Source: an uncultured Clostridia bacterium (lineage in GTDB: Bacteria; Bacillota_A; Clostridia; TANB77; CAG-508). Taken from it: DNA of 64,000 bases. The stretch's first letter is position 1. Each line of letters begins with the position of its first letter. The notes beneath the pieces were generated by a model. It saw only the letters and a list, made by a program, of their open reading frames with translations. It did no database searches and was not told where the DNA came from. Location of the stretch: NCBI GenBank assembly GCA_947624725.1, contig CANQLP010000003.1, positions 1 through 64,000 of the forward strand, written 5' to 3'. The position numbers and the translations under genes are program-made. Positions 18,712-29,074 of this stretch are shown one piece after another.

Positions 18712-18918
18712 TTATTCTACTTGGCTTACATTTTCTGTATTTGCAGTTTTACTATTTTCTGACATTACAAAATTGCATGAAAAATATCCTGCAACAAAAC
18801 CAATTATAAATATTATTATTATTATCGATATTGTTTTCAATTTTTCTGAACTTATGTACATTTCTTTATCGTAGATTTTTACTTTTTCTTCGTTTTCTTC
18901 TTTTTTGTTTCCTTCCAT
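18712..18918 (-). CDS. small membrane protein (68 aa)
   Basis: A charged N-terminal tail (Glu/Lys-rich, about 30 residues) followed by one transmembrane helix (TISIIIIIFIIGFVAGYF) and a short polar end. It is upstream of the large RNA on the same strand. No family recognised. Confidence 0.6.
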   Translation of the reverse strand: MEGNKKEENEEKVKIYDKEMYISSEKLKTISIIIIIFIIGFVAGYFSCNFVMSENSKTANTENVSQVE

Positions 18919-19073
18919 AGTTCATCATTCCTTTCTGTTTACGCATAGTATTTATTACGATATATTTTATTATACTATTTTTACATCATAAAAGCAATTG
19001 CTTGACAAAATTATTTTTATTAATTTATAATTAATTTTGAATTATTATTTATTTTTTGCATGTAGGAGGTTTT

Positions 19074-19931
19074 ATGGAAATATTTACAAGTAAAAATAGT
19101 GGATTTTGTGCTGGTGTTAAGACTACTATTACAAAAGCAAAAGAAGCCTTAGCGCAATCTGATTCTAAAATTGATTGTTTAGGCGAACTAATCCATAACA
19201 AACAGGTTGTTGATGATTTAAAAAATAATGGATTAGAAATTATTGATTCTATTCAAGATGCCACAAACAAAGTTATAATTCGTGCTCATGGTACAAGTAA
19301 AGATGTATATGATTATGCTTTAGCAAATAATATTGAATTGATAGATTTAACCTGTCCTAATGTTTTAAAAATTCATAATCAAGTTCAAGAGTTTTCTAGT
19401 AAAAATTATTTTATATTTTTACTTGGTATAAAAGGTCATCCTGAAACTATTGGTACATATAGTTTTTGTGGTAAAAATTCATATTTATTAGAAAATGAAG
19501 AGGATGTTCCTCTTGCGATAGATTGTTTTAAGAAATCAAAATTAACTGATGCTTTAGTGATTTCTCAAACTACTTTTAGTTTATCTTTATTTGAAAAAAT
19601 TGCTTCAAATATAACTAAAAGTCTCGGCGAAAAATATAATATTAAAATCGAAAAAAGTATTTGCAATGCTACATCTAGGCGTCAAAATGATGCAAATGAT
19701 ATCTCTTCAAAAGTTGATTTAATGATTATTGTAGGTGGTAAAAATAGTTCTAATACAAAAAAATTATGTGATGTATCGCTAAAAAATTGTAAAAATGTAA
19801 TTCATATTGAAACTAAAGATGAATTACATATAAATTTTTTGAAGCAATTTAAAAAAGTTGGTATTATGGCTGGTGCATCAACACCTGACTATATCACAGA
19901 TGAGATTATAGCTTTATGTAAAAGTATATAA
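19074..19931 (+). CDS. ispH: 4-hydroxy-3-methylbut-2-enyl diphosphate reductase
   Basis: Last step of the MEP isoprenoid pathway, an iron-sulfur enzyme. ATG 19074 directly after GTAGGAGG. 285 residues. The cluster-binding cysteines are in SGFCAGVK, DLTCPNV and KSICNATSRRQ; the substrate-binding motifs RAHGTSKD and AGASTPDYIT are present. The gene is alone on this strand. No in-frame CGG. Confidence 0.93.
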   Translation: MEIFTSKNSGFCAGVKTTITKAKEALAQSDSKIDCLGELIHNKQVVDDLKNNGLEIIDSIQDATNKVIIRAHGTSKDVYDYALANNIELIDLTCPNVLKIHNQVQEFSSKNYFIFLLGIKGHPETIGTYSFCGKNSYLLENEEDVPLAIDCFKKSKLTDALVISQTTFSLSLFEKIASNITKSLGEKYNIKIEKSICNATSRRQNDANDISSKVDLMIIVGGKNSSNTKKLCDVSLKNCKNVIHIETKDELHINFLKQFKKVGIMAGASTPDYITDEIIALCKSI

Positions 19932-19932
19932 T

Positions 19933-20571
19933 TTATACACAAATATGAGATTTGATTTGCTCATATTTTGAAGTACCTATTCCTGATACATTCTTTATAT
20001 CTTCGATTGATTTAAACTTTCCATTTTCTTCTCGATATGTAATTATTTTTGATGCTGTTGAACTTCCAATGCCTGGAAGTTCTTCTAATTTTTCTTTAGT
20101 CGCATTATTTATATTTATTAGTCCTCCTGATTTTTCATCTGTTTCTTCTTGTAATACATTTTTTCCTGCTCCTTCTTGTACTATTTCTCCATCTTCTAAA
20201 GTTTCTCCATCTTCTCCTTTAAATGGTATATATATCTTTTGCCCATCTTCTACTACATATGCAAGATTAACATTTTCTACATCTGCATTATCTAACAATC
20301 CTCCAGCACTTTCTATTACATCATTAATTCTTGCATTTTCATTTATTTTTACAATTCCAGGATTATTTACAGCTCCCGTTATATGTACAATTATTTCGTT
20401 TTCCTCTACTTTTGTTTCTTCTGAAATGTTTTCTTCTACAAATGTATTGAAGTTTTCATCATTATCTCCCATATTACTTATTGTGTGTATATAATAAAAT
20501 ATTGCAATTAGTATAACACCTCCTATTCCTAAATATAAAAATAATTTTTGTTTTGAGCTTAACATGTCCAT
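19933..20571 (-). CDS. comEA: ComEA-like competence DNA receptor
   Basis: 212 residues. One N-terminal transmembrane helix (LFLYLGIGGVILIAIFYYI), a SLBB domain (VHITGAVNNPGIVKI) and a C-terminal helix-hairpin-helix DNA-binding pair (ININNATKEKLEELPGIG; IKNVSGIGTSKYEQI). Binds incoming DNA at the membrane and works with ComEC. Stop lies just past the ispH stop on the opposite strand. Confidence 0.92.
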   Translation of the reverse strand: MDMLSSKQKLFLYLGIGGVILIAIFYYIHTISNMGDNDENFNTFVEENISEETKVEENEIIVHITGAVNNPGIVKINENARINDVIESAGGLLDNADVENVNLAYVVEDGQKIYIPFKGEDGETLEDGEIVQEGAGKNVLQEETDEKSGGLININNATKEKLEELPGIGSSTASKIITYREENGKFKSIEDIKNVSGIGTSKYEQIKSHICV

Positions 20572-20656
20572 GTTTTTTCTCCTTTCTATTAAAATTTTAT
20601 TAAGTTTTTAGATTTATATTGATTAACCTAAATTAATTGTGATATATTATTTTATT

Positions 20657-21766
20657 ATGAGAAAATTTTTAGTTAGTCTAATTATATGTATTACTGTTTT
20701 TACATCATCGCAAAGCTTTGCATCTAGTGAAACTAATACTAATGATGAAAGAATTATTGATACATCAGAATTAAATATTTATACAAATTGTGCATTGTTA
20801 GTTGAAAAAGAAACAGGGGATATTTTATATGAAAAAAATGCATATGAAAAAATGTATCCTGCAAGTACAACTAAAATGTTAACAGCAATAATTGTTTTAG
20901 AAAATTGTTATTTGAATGATACTGTAACAGTTTCAGAATCAGCTATTTCTGCTGTGCCTTGGGGTTATACAACTGCACATTTGCGTGCAGGAGAAGAATT
21001 TACTGTTCAAGAATTGCTCTATGCTATGCTTATTCCTTCTGCAAATGATGTAGCAAATGTTTTAGCAGAACATGTATCTGGTTCTATTTCGGAATTTTCT
21101 AAGGTTATGAATGAAAAAGCAAAGAAAATTGGCTTAACAAATTCTAATTTTACAAATCCAAGTGGAGTGCAAGATGAAAATTTATATACTACTGCATATG
21201 ACTTATCGCTTCTTGCAAGATATGCTATGAATAACGATACATTTAGAGAAATCGTAAGTACTGAAGAATATACTCTTCCTGCAACAAGTATTTATCCAAA
21301 TGATGACAGAACATTTGAAACTTCTAACTTACTTTTGGATAAAGAAAATGATAAATATTATTATGAATATGCAACTGGTGTAAAAACTGGATTTACTGAT
21401 GATGCTGGCGATTGTTTAGTTGCTTCTGCAAAAAAAGATGGAGTTGAATTTATTGCTGTATGTTTGAAATCTTCGACCACAGAGGATGGTCTTCGAGAAA
21501 AATTTGTAGATTGTAAAACTTTATTTGATTTTGCTTTTGAACATTATACAACATACTACAAGGAATTGCAAGAAAAAGAAGAAAAAAAGGAAAACTTTTT
21601 TGTTTCTTTGTTTAATAATGATGAAGATGATGGTCCATTAGTTCAATATCCAAATAAGGAATTTGGATTTATAAGATATCTAATAGGCTTTGGACTTATT
21701 ATATTAGTTTTAATTATTTCGAAGAAATTGCTTTTTGGTAAAAGGAAGAAAAAGAAGAAAAAATAA
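20657..21766 (+). CDS. D-alanyl-D-alanine carboxypeptidase (DacF/PBP5 type)
   Basis: 369 residues. An N-terminal signal (SLIICITVFTSSQSFA) leads into a serine-type transpeptidase fold: SxxK as STTKM, SxN as SAND, and KTG as KTGFT. A C-terminal membrane helix followed by a lysine-rich tail (KRKKKKKK) anchors it on the outer face. It trims the terminal D-Ala of peptidoglycan. No strong ribosome site before ATG 20657, so the start is less certain. Confidence 0.9.
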   Translation: MRKFLVSLIICITVFTSSQSFASSETNTNDERIIDTSELNIYTNCALLVEKETGDILYEKNAYEKMYPASTTKMLTAIIVLENCYLNDTVTVSESAISAVPWGYTTAHLRAGEEFTVQELLYAMLIPSANDVANVLAEHVSGSISEFSKVMNEKAKKIGLTNSNFTNPSGVQDENLYTTAYDLSLLARYAMNNDTFREIVSTEEYTLPATSIYPNDDRTFETSNLLLDKENDKYYYEYATGVKTGFTDDAGDCLVASAKKDGVEFIAVCLKSSTTEDGLREKFVDCKTLFDFAFEHYTTYYKELQEKEEKKENFFVSLFNNDEDDGPLVQYPNKEFGFIRYLIGFGLIILVLIISKKLLFGKRKKKKKK

Positions 21767-21771
21767 AAGAT

Positions 21772-21816
21772 AAAAAATAGCCATTCTTTTTTAATAAAGA
21801 GTGGCTATTTTTTATT
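21772..21816. terminator. bidirectional terminator
   Basis: AAAAAATAGCCA and TGGCTATTTTTT form a stem between the convergent carboxypeptidase and cvpA-like genes. Confidence 0.85.
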
Positions 21817-21835
21817 AATTTTTAAATTCTAAATG

Positions 21836-22471
21836 CTATAATATAATATTCAAAATTATATTATTATCATACATAAACTTACAAATGTGTGATTCATCTA
21901 TTTGTTTATTCATTTCATTTTCACCAAGCATAGGATTTATCAAACTTATTGCACCAAGTGCGATATATGTTATAACAAGCCCTTGCAAAATACCATATAT
22001 TATTCCACCTGCTTTATTAAACTGCTTTATTATAGGAATTTGACCAATTGCTTCTGCAAAAAGTTTTAATATTAATGTTAATAATTTAGCACCAACGAAT
22101 AATGCTATCCATGTTACAACTCTAACTGCTGCAATTGCAATTTGTTCTGCAATAAAATCTGATGAATCTTCCTTCATTTCTTCTGTATATTCATCTATGT
22201 AATTTGCCATTATATCTGATAATGTACTACTACTTTCTCCATCACTATTTTCTTCTTCACTATAAAACTTTGAAATAATCGTATTTTTTAAATTAGGTAC
22301 AACATCTGTGTTTTCTATTATATAATTTGAAATAGGTGTATAAAGGATTAATGCAAAGACTAATGCTATTACAAATCCTATTATTCCAACTGCAACATTT
22401 ATTAAGCCTCTTTTATATCCGATTAATGTACAAAGTAATATTAATACAATAACTACAATATCTGCAATCAT
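21836..22471 (-). CDS. CvpA-family membrane protein
   Basis: 211 residues, four hydrophobic segments. The N-terminus IADIVVIVLILLCTLIGYKRGLI and the GGIIYGILQGLVITYIAL region match CvpA/colicin V production proteins. A polar, Ser/Glu-rich insertion separates helices 2 and 3. Immediately downstream of the DUF5711-type gene (32 bases). Confidence 0.8.
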   Translation of the reverse strand: MIADIVVIVLILLCTLIGYKRGLINVAVGIIGFVIALVFALILYTPISNYIIENTDVVPNLKNTIISKFYSEEENSDGESSSTLSDIMANYIDEYTEEMKEDSSDFIAEQIAIAAVRVVTWIALFVGAKLLTLILKLFAEAIGQIPIIKQFNKAGGIIYGILQGLVITYIALGAISLINPMLGENEMNKQIDESHICKFMYDNNIILNIIL

Positions 22472-22502
22472 ATTTTTTCTCCTTTTTTATTTTTTATTTA
22501 TT

Positions 22503-23672
22503 TTAAAAACTTAAAACCTTTATTCTATCTCTATAAACGATTCCTGCAACTGATGTACCTAAAACAATTTCTTTTGCTTCTTGTTTAGATAAATATTTCT
22601 TTTCAAGCCATCCATTTAGATTAATAAAATGTATTTCTGTTCCAAGGTTTATTGCTGCCATTCTATCATAGCTTATTACTTCTTTTACAGAACTATCTAC
22701 TGAGTAGGTCGTTTCAACACCTGTTATGATATTTCTTAAAATTATATCTGTCTTAGCACTAAAAAGTCCTGTCGATATTTCTTCTGCTCTTATTGTAAAA
22801 CTTTTTAAATTAATATCTGCGATTTGTACATTTGAATTAAATTCTGTAAGAATTGTATCTTCTCCCTCATATATCATATGTATCGAATCATCATATATGC
22901 AAATTAGTTGTCCTTTTTCTTGAAATTTAGCATCTTTTATAATTTTATTAGATTCAGCATTATGTATGTATGCAACTGAATTTTCTGCATCTCCATTTAC
23001 TGCTTTTTCTATATCAATTATTTCTACGCTTGATTCTATTAATGCAGTTTTAGTATTTACTTCTACTATTGCTAAATATTTTCCATCTACTGATATATCT
23101 GTATCTACTGCAATGCTTGAGCGTCTAAATGTATTAAATAACTTATGTCCTTCTCTATCAAATGTAACTATTACACTTTTATAGCTTGTACCAGTTGTGA
23201 CTGCTGATACCATGCCCGTCTTACTTACATTTATCTTTGAAATCTGTCCTTCTACTTTATCTTCCCATACAATTTTGTTATTTTCTATCAAATATATTTT
23301 TTGCCCCATATTTTCTGCTATTACTAAATAATTATTATTTTTTTCATATATTGGTTTACTTATTTGAACATCTAATTCTGCTTCTTTACTTCCATAACTA
23401 TTATATATAGAAAGCTTTCCATTACACAAAATTGTGATATATTTGTCATATGCATAAATATATTCTGTTTTATCTACATCTAGTTCTATTGTTGCAATAT
23501 CTTCTTCTTCTATTTCTTTTTTTAGAATATTAATATTTATCCATTCTCTTGCTTCTTCATTCAAAATATATACTAAAACTGAAGATACAATTGCAATTAA
23601 AACTACAATTCCAAGTAATATTAACAGCTTATTTTTCAGCGACATTTTTCCTTTGAATTTTAGTATTTTCAT
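22503..23672 (-). CDS. membrane-anchored beta-propeller-like protein (DUF5711-type)
   Basis: 389 residues. One N-terminal transmembrane helix (LLILLGIVVLIAIVSSVLVYIL), then an extracellular all-beta part with repeated strand patterns (YIYAYDKYITILCNGKLS; GKYLAIVEVNTKTALI; RMAAINLGTEIHFINLNG) resembling a WD/propeller fold. Same strand and close to cvpA, a pairing seen in Clostridia. Function unknown. No in-frame CGG. Confidence 0.7.
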   Translation of the reverse strand: MKILKFKGKMSLKNKLLILLGIVVLIAIVSSVLVYILNEEAREWININILKKEIEEEDIATIELDVDKTEYIYAYDKYITILCNGKLSIYNSYGSKEAELDVQISKPIYEKNNNYLVIAENMGQKIYLIENNKIVWEDKVEGQISKINVSKTGMVSAVTTGTSYKSVIVTFDREGHKLFNTFRRSSIAVDTDISVDGKYLAIVEVNTKTALIESSVEIIDIEKAVNGDAENSVAYIHNAESNKIIKDAKFQEKGQLICIYDDSIHMIYEGEDTILTEFNSNVQIADINLKSFTIRAEEISTGLFSAKTDIILRNIITGVETTYSVDSSVKEVISYDRMAAINLGTEIHFINLNGWLEKKYLSKQEAKEIVLGTSVAGIVYRDRIKVLSF

Positions 23673-23767
23673 ACTTTAAAATTTTCCTCCAATTTTTTCT
23701 CATAAATATTTTATAACATTTATATAATTAATACAAGAATATTACTTTAATTTATTACTTATATTTT

Positions 23768-24776
23768 TTAAATTCGTTTTTTTATTATTAAAATTAATTG
23801 AATTAAACCTAAAATTCCAAACAATGGATAAATGCTATTTACTAGATTTGAAAATCCGAAAAGTGAGATAAATATACTTGATAAGCATATTAAGATATTA
23901 TATATATTATATTGTTTTTTATTTTTAGATGTATTATTTAAAAAAGCATATGCATCAGATATCGCAGTTGTAACTATTGCACTTAATATGATAATACCAT
24001 ATAAATATTTATATATTCTTCCAAATGAGCTTGCAACATAAACTGCTGGAAGGTCTATTTGACCGATGTCTATTTTTATATTAAATAAAAGCATAAGTAT
24101 AACTATGCCGAAGTATTGAAATTATAATGCTACTAATTATTGAGATTTTTAATATATCACTTTTATTTTTTATATATTTTTTCATTGGTAATAATATTGA
24201 AATTAATGTTATGGAGTTATAGCTTGCATAAAGAATTGCACTTACAAGCCAAGTTCTAGAAATTTGATTATTAATATTTAGGGATGTTATATCTATTTTT
24301 GTTCCAAGAGCTACAATAATTAGAGTAATTATTGGTATTAAAATAGAATTTAAAATAAACAAGCCTTTAAGGTTTTTGCTAAGTAAAACATAGCAAATAA
24401 TTGCTAAAATAATACTTGGAATAATAGTTGTTTTTCCTATTTCTTGTGCAAAGTAAGATGCAAAGCCTGCACACATTACAAAAAATCCCATTAGCAAAAA
24501 TATATTAATTATAAAGTTTAAAATTAATTTTATATTTTTTATTTTTACTTTTCCTATAATTAAATCCAAAAATTCGTCATAGTTTTGTATATCATTTTTT
24601 TGGATAAGTTTTAATGTTTTATATATCACAAAGCCTATAAGAAATATTGCAAAAATTAGTCCTATTATCCCATATTTTCCATACACATAAAAAAATGAAT
24701 ATATTTCTTTGCCTGATGCAAAACCGGCTCCAATGATTGCTCCAATAATTACAAATATGCATCCTAAAATTCCCAT
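23768..24776 (-). CDS. YkvI-like membrane transporter (one CGG site)
   Basis: 335 residues, about ten hydrophobic helices. ATG 24776 after GAGGG. The start IIGAIIGAGFASGKEI is the Gly-rich first helix of the APC-superfamily YkvI group. CGG 24108-24110 gives IISSIIISILGIVILMLLF; the unshifted frame ends a few residues later in polar sequence. Substrate unknown. Confidence 0.83.
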
Positions 24777-24778
24777 AA

Positions 24779-24815
24779 AAAAAACCCTCATATATAATTT
24801 ATGAGGATTTTTTAT
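24779..24815. terminator. terminator at the end of the ABC exporter operon
   Basis: AAAAAATCCTCATA and TATGAGGGTTTTTT form a stem between the GldG-like stop and the transporter start. Confidence 0.8.
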
Positions 24816-24824
24816 ATTTATTCA

Positions 24825-26285
24825 TTATTTTTTTCTTCTTCTTATTCTCCATACTACAATTCCAAATATCATTATAAGTACTGGTACTGAGAAGATTATA
24901 ACTTGTATTAAAATATCTTGCTCTTCTGTTGGTGTATAATAAGTAGATTTTATTGGTTTTCTAATTACTAATGAATCTTCTACATCTGAAACATCTTGTA
25001 CAGCATTTAATGCTAAATTTCTATTATCTAAAAACCAAATTGCTGGATATGTTTCTTCATCTAGTGTGATTCCACTACTTGTCATGAATAAGTTATTTGC
25101 AAAAACTACTAATTTTGAAGTTTTTGCATTTTCATCTTCTCCAATTGTCTTTTCTAGCATTGCTGCAAGAACTTGCTCTCCTTCTTCTTCATCATCTTGT
25201 TTTGAAATATTTATTGCACGACTTAAATCTGTTCTAAAGAATGCTTTATCACTTGATGTTAGAAGATCTGTTTTAGTAACTTTTAATTCTTCCAAATTAT
25301 CTGCAAATTGTAATCTTCCTGAATCTATTAATAATACTTGTGAAATTCCCTCTGTAATTTCAGAATATCCAACTGTTGGAATTATTAAATCCGGATATCC
25401 ACTAACTACTTTTGATGAGTCAGTTTCAGCTACATATCCATCTTGTCTAACTGTTACTCCATATAAATCTAGAATACTATTTATATTTGGTGCTTCTTCT
25501 TTTAATGAGTATATATCACTAAACCAAAGTATATTTCCACCATTATTTATATATTCTTTGATTGCTTTTGCTTCTATTTCTGTAAAGTCTTTAGTAGGAG
25601 ATGTAATTATAAGATTTGTACAGTCTTCTGGAACTTTTCCTTCTGTTAATAAATTTAATTCCTTTACTTCATAATTTTCTAGTGCTAAATCTGCAACAAA
25701 ATGATACATATCAGACAACATGTCATATTTATTATTGCTGTTTAGTACATAGACAGGAGTTGTTTTTCCAATAGATGAGATACCTATAATTCCATTTGTA
25801 AGTCTTTGTTCTGTAATGTCAATGCTTTCTCCTGTGCTATAATCATAATCTGAAAAATCACTACTTGTAAGTAATTTGAATTTATCAGAATTTCTTATTA
25901 AAATTGTATAATATCCACTTTCTATATTGTACTTGCTTGCTAAATCTGGTCTGTTGTCAACGCTTGCAAGTTCAACTTTTATATTATTTTTTATCTTTGA
26001 ATATTTCTTTATGAAATCTACTATAGGATCGTCCTCTGCATAATCAAATATATATATTTCTATATTATCTGTATCTGGAATTTTTCCTATTACATCTACT
26101 GATTCATCTGTTAAGGTATAATATTTTCCTTCTGTCAAATCTATATCGTTTAAATTTATTTTTTCCATAATTACATTTATTGCTATAAATAAGGCTACAA
26201 TGATTACAATAAGTAATATCGTTTTTTCTGTATTTTTTAGCCATTTGGATTTTAGTGTATTTACAATCTTTTCATGTATCTTCAA
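24825..26285 (-). CDS. GldG-like ABC exporter auxiliary protein
   Basis: 486 residues. N-terminal helix (ILLIVIIVALFIAINVIM), then a large extracytoplasmic domain (VYVLNSNNKYDMLSDMYHF; EGKVPEDCTNLIITSPTKDF), and a C-terminal helix with a basic tail (RIRRRKK). This matches the GldG/ABC_transp_aux family found with GldA and GldF. Last gene of the operon with the permease and ATPase; 19 bases separate it from the permease. No in-frame CGG. Confidence 0.85.
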   Translation of the reverse strand: MKIHEKIVNTLKSKWLKNTEKTILLIVIIVALFIAINVIMEKINLNDIDLTEGKYYTLTDESVDVIGKIPDTDNIEIYIFDYAEDDPIVDFIKKYSKIKNNIKVELASVDNRPDLASKYNIESGYYTILIRNSDKFKLLTSSDFSDYDYSTGESIDITEQRLTNGIIGISSIGKTTPVYVLNSNNKYDMLSDMYHFVADLALENYEVKELNLLTEGKVPEDCTNLIITSPTKDFTEIEAKAIKEYINNGGNILWFSDIYSLKEEAPNINSILDLYGVTVRQDGYVAETDSSKVVSGYPDLIIPTVGYSEITEGISQVLLIDSGRLQFADNLEELKVTKTDLLTSSDKAFFRTDLSRAINISKQDDEEEGEQVLAAMLEKTIGEDENAKTSKLVVFANNLFMTSSGITLDEETYPAIWFLDNRNLALNAVQDVSDVEDSLVIRKPIKSTYYTPTEEQDILIQVIIFSVPVLIMIFGIVVWRIRRRKK

Positions 26286-26304
26286 TTTAACATCACCTCT
26301 TCCT

Positions 26305-26988
26305 CTATTTTACGCTTTTCTTTCTTTGCAAAACAACTACTGTTAGCAAAGTAAACATTATTGTTTGTGTTATCATCCCTACTGTACCTGCAATAGGAAT
26401 TGTACCTTGTACAAACATATCAAATTGACTAATAGGCGATATCATGCTAAATCCTTGATATAAATCTGGTAAAAACCAAGTTGCAAGTAAGCAAATAATT
26501 GTTACAACTCCTGCAATTATTTGATTATCTGTTAAGCTTGATATAAATCCACCAAATGAAATATATGACATTGCAAGAAGTAAAAATCCTAAAAGCACAA
26601 CTAAGGTTCCAACTATATTTGTTATACCTCCAGCAAAAATACATAAAATCACATAATACATAAGAGAAAATGCTTCTGTTATTAAGATAACTATTAATGC
26701 TGCTAAAAATTTTCCTATTACTATACTTGTTATACTTCTAGGCGAAGTTAAAAGTAATGTTTCAGTTCCATTTTTTCTTTCTCCTGCAAACATTCCCATT
26801 GTAAGAATTGCAATTGTAAATGTTAGAAGTTCTGATGTATAGTAAAATAAATATGAATATTCCATACTTTGATAAACTGCAAATATGTAAAAGAAAATTG
26901 ATGACAAAAGTAAGAATGATCCTATAAAGATATATCCTACTGGAGATAAAAAGTATGATTTAACTTCTTTTTTTATTATCGCAAACAT
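26305..26988 (-). CDS. ABC transporter permease (GldF-like)
   Basis: 227 residues, six helices. SYFLSPVGYIFIGSF and GMFAGERKNGTETLLLTSPRS are characteristic of ABC-2 type permeases of the GldF/NosY group. Its start overlaps the ATPase stop by one base. Confidence 0.88.
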   Translation of the reverse strand: MFAIIKKEVKSYFLSPVGYIFIGSFLLLSSIFFYIFAVYQSMEYSYLFYYTSELLTFTIAILTMGMFAGERKNGTETLLLTSPRSITSIVIGKFLAALIVILITEAFSLMYYVILCIFAGGITNIVGTLVVLLGFLLLAMSYISFGGFISSLTDNQIIAGVVTIICLLATWFLPDLYQGFSMISPISQFDMFVQGTIPIAGTVGMITQTIMFTLLTVVVLQRKKSVK

Positions 26989-28049
26989 TATTTTTTACCT
27001 CCTTTTTTCTTGTTTTTTGCTTTTTTGTTTGTTTTTTGAGCTTTTGCCTCATTCATTTTTTTATTATTTTCATTTTTATCTTCTTCTTTAGGTTCCTTAT
27101 TTTCTGCCTCTACTGGCTCACTATCAATTATATCAACAAATGCATCTTCAAGAGTCGTTTCCATTGTTTTTAATTCTAGAATTGTTATTTCTAGCTTTGC
27201 AAATGCTGCAAATATTTCTTTTCTTATATCTTTTCCATCTTTTGAAATTATTTTATATTGCTTTGTCTTGTCTGGAAGTTCTTTTATGAGTTCTATTGAT
27301 TTTATATCTTCTATTTCTTTTGAAATATTTTCTATTTTATCTCCACTATCTTCAATTGTAACCAATACTCCTTTTTCTTCTTTTGCATTTTTTTCTAGAT
27401 TTTCAGGGGTATCTATTGCAACTAAATTTCCTTTATTAATTATAATTACTTTTTCACATACTTGACTTACTTCTGATAAAATATGTGAGCTTAAAATTAC
27501 AGTATGATTTTTTCCAAGTGATTTAATTAATTTTCTAATTTGTATAACCTGTTTTGGATCAAGTCCTACTGTTGGTTCATCTAGTATAAGTACTTTTGGA
27601 TGTCCTACTAAAGCACCTGCTAAACTTACTCTTTGCTTATATCCACGAGACAAATTTCTAATTAATTTATTTTGTACTTCTTCTATTCCAACATCTTTTA
27701 AAGTATTTGCAACTTCTGCTTTCTTTTCTTTTTTAGGAACTCCTTTAAGTTCTGCCATATATGTTACGAATTCTTTTGGTGTAAGTTCTGTGTATAGAGG
27801 CGTCGTCTCTGGCATATACCCAATTTCTTTTTTTGCCTTTCTTGGCTTTCTACTAATATCATAACCATCTATCTCAATTTTTCCAGAGGTTGATTCAATA
27901 ACTCCAGTAATCATATTCATAGTAGTAGTTTTTCCAGCACCATTTGGGCCTAAAAATCCTACTATTTCTCCATCTTTTATTTCAAAGCTCATATTATTAA
28001 CTGCAAGATGATTACCATATTTTTTAGTAACATTTTCTACCTTAATCAA
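26988..28049 (-). CDS. ABC transporter ATPase (GldA-like)
   Basis: 353 residues. Walker A GPNGAGKTT, signature LSRGYKQR, Walker B VLILDEPTVGLD and the H-loop SSHILSEV. A C-terminal regulatory region ends in a Lys/Glu/Asn-rich tail (about 320-353). First gene of the three-gene exporter. Substrate unknown. Confidence 0.92.
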   Translation of the reverse strand: MIKVENVTKKYGNHLAVNNMSFEIKDGEIVGFLGPNGAGKTTTMNMITGVIESTSGKIEIDGYDISRKPRKAKKEIGYMPETTPLYTELTPKEFVTYMAELKGVPKKEKKAEVANTLKDVGIEEVQNKLIRNLSRGYKQRVSLAGALVGHPKVLILDEPTVGLDPKQVIQIRKLIKSLGKNHTVILSSHILSEVSQVCEKVIIINKGNLVAIDTPENLEKNAKEEKGVLVTIEDSGDKIENISKEIEDIKSIELIKELPDKTKQYKIISKDGKDIRKEIFAAFAKLEITILELKTMETTLEDAFVDIIDSEPVEAENKEPKEEDKNENNKKMNEAKAQKTNKKAKNKKKGGKK

Positions 28050-28146
28050 AATACTTCCTCCTTATCATTAAATAAATCATTTTAATATTATCACTTGTAT
28101 TGCTTATTTTTCAAGTGTTTCACATAAAATTTACATTGTGTTCACT

Positions 28147-29055
28147 TTAATTCATCTGTACTTTTCCAATAATACTATTTATATCTTCTATGCCGTGTCT
28201 ACTCATATAATCTTCTACACCTTGAATTGCTTTTATGCTTGTTTCAGGTTCAATGAAGTTTCCTGTTCCAATTGATACTGCAGTTGCTCCAGCTAACATA
28301 AACTCTATTACATCTTCTCCCGTTATTATTCCTCCAAGTCCAAGTACAGGAATTTTAACTGCGTTTGCTACTTGATATACCATTCTTACTGCAACTGGTT
28401 TTACGGCAGGTCCTGAAAGTCCTCCCATATTATTTGCAAGATATGGTCTTTTTGTTTCAATGTTAATTGCCATTCCAAGCAAAGTATTTATTAAAGAAAC
28501 TCCATCTGCTCCAGCGTCTTCTGCTCCTTTTGCAGGAGATACTATATCTGTTACATTTGGTGTAAGTTTTACAATTAATGGTTTATCTAATACCTTTCTA
28601 ACTTTTGATGTAACTTCTTTTACTCCTTCATATGAAGTTCCAAATGCCATACAACCTGCTTTAACATTAGGGCAAGATAAGTTAAGTTCTACTCCGTCTA
28701 TATCCAAAGTATTTAAAACTTTTGCAAGTTCTACATATTCATCAATAGAACTTCCACAGGCATTTACTATAACTTTTGTATCAAATTTTCTAAGCCATGG
28801 TAAATCGTTATCCATAAAATATTCTACTCCCGGGTTTTGAAGTCCTATGCTGTTTAACATTCCACTTGTAGTTTCACATACTCTTGGTGGTTTATTTCCA
28901 GCTCTTGCCTTTAGAGATGTTCCTTTAGTTACAATTCCTCCTAATTTATTCAAATCTATAAATTCACTAAACTCTCTACCATATCCAAAAGTTCCTGATG
29001 CAACTGTAACAGGATTTTTCATCTTAATTCCTGCTAGATTAACTTCTGTTTTCAT
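28147..29055 (-). CDS. pyrD: dihydroorotate dehydrogenase, catalytic subunit (class 1B)
   Basis: 302 residues. Oxidises dihydroorotate to orotate with FMN. Motifs: NPVTVASGTFGYG near the start, NLSCPNVKAGCMAFG with the catalytic Cys, KLTPNVTDI, and GLGGIITGEDVIEFMLAGA at the phosphate site. Pairs with PyrK immediately upstream. Last gene of the pyr operon. No in-frame CGG. Confidence 0.95.
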   Translation of the reverse strand: MKTEVNLAGIKMKNPVTVASGTFGYGREFSEFIDLNKLGGIVTKGTSLKARAGNKPPRVCETTSGMLNSIGLQNPGVEYFMDNDLPWLRKFDTKVIVNACGSSIDEYVELAKVLNTLDIDGVELNLSCPNVKAGCMAFGTSYEGVKEVTSKVRKVLDKPLIVKLTPNVTDIVSPAKGAEDAGADGVSLINTLLGMAINIETKRPYLANNMGGLSGPAVKPVAVRMVYQVANAVKIPVLGLGGIITGEDVIEFMLAGATAVSIGTGNFIEPETSIKAIQGVEDYMSRHGIEDINSIIGKVQMN

Positions 29056-29074
29056 ATTCTTTTTCTCCCTTCTT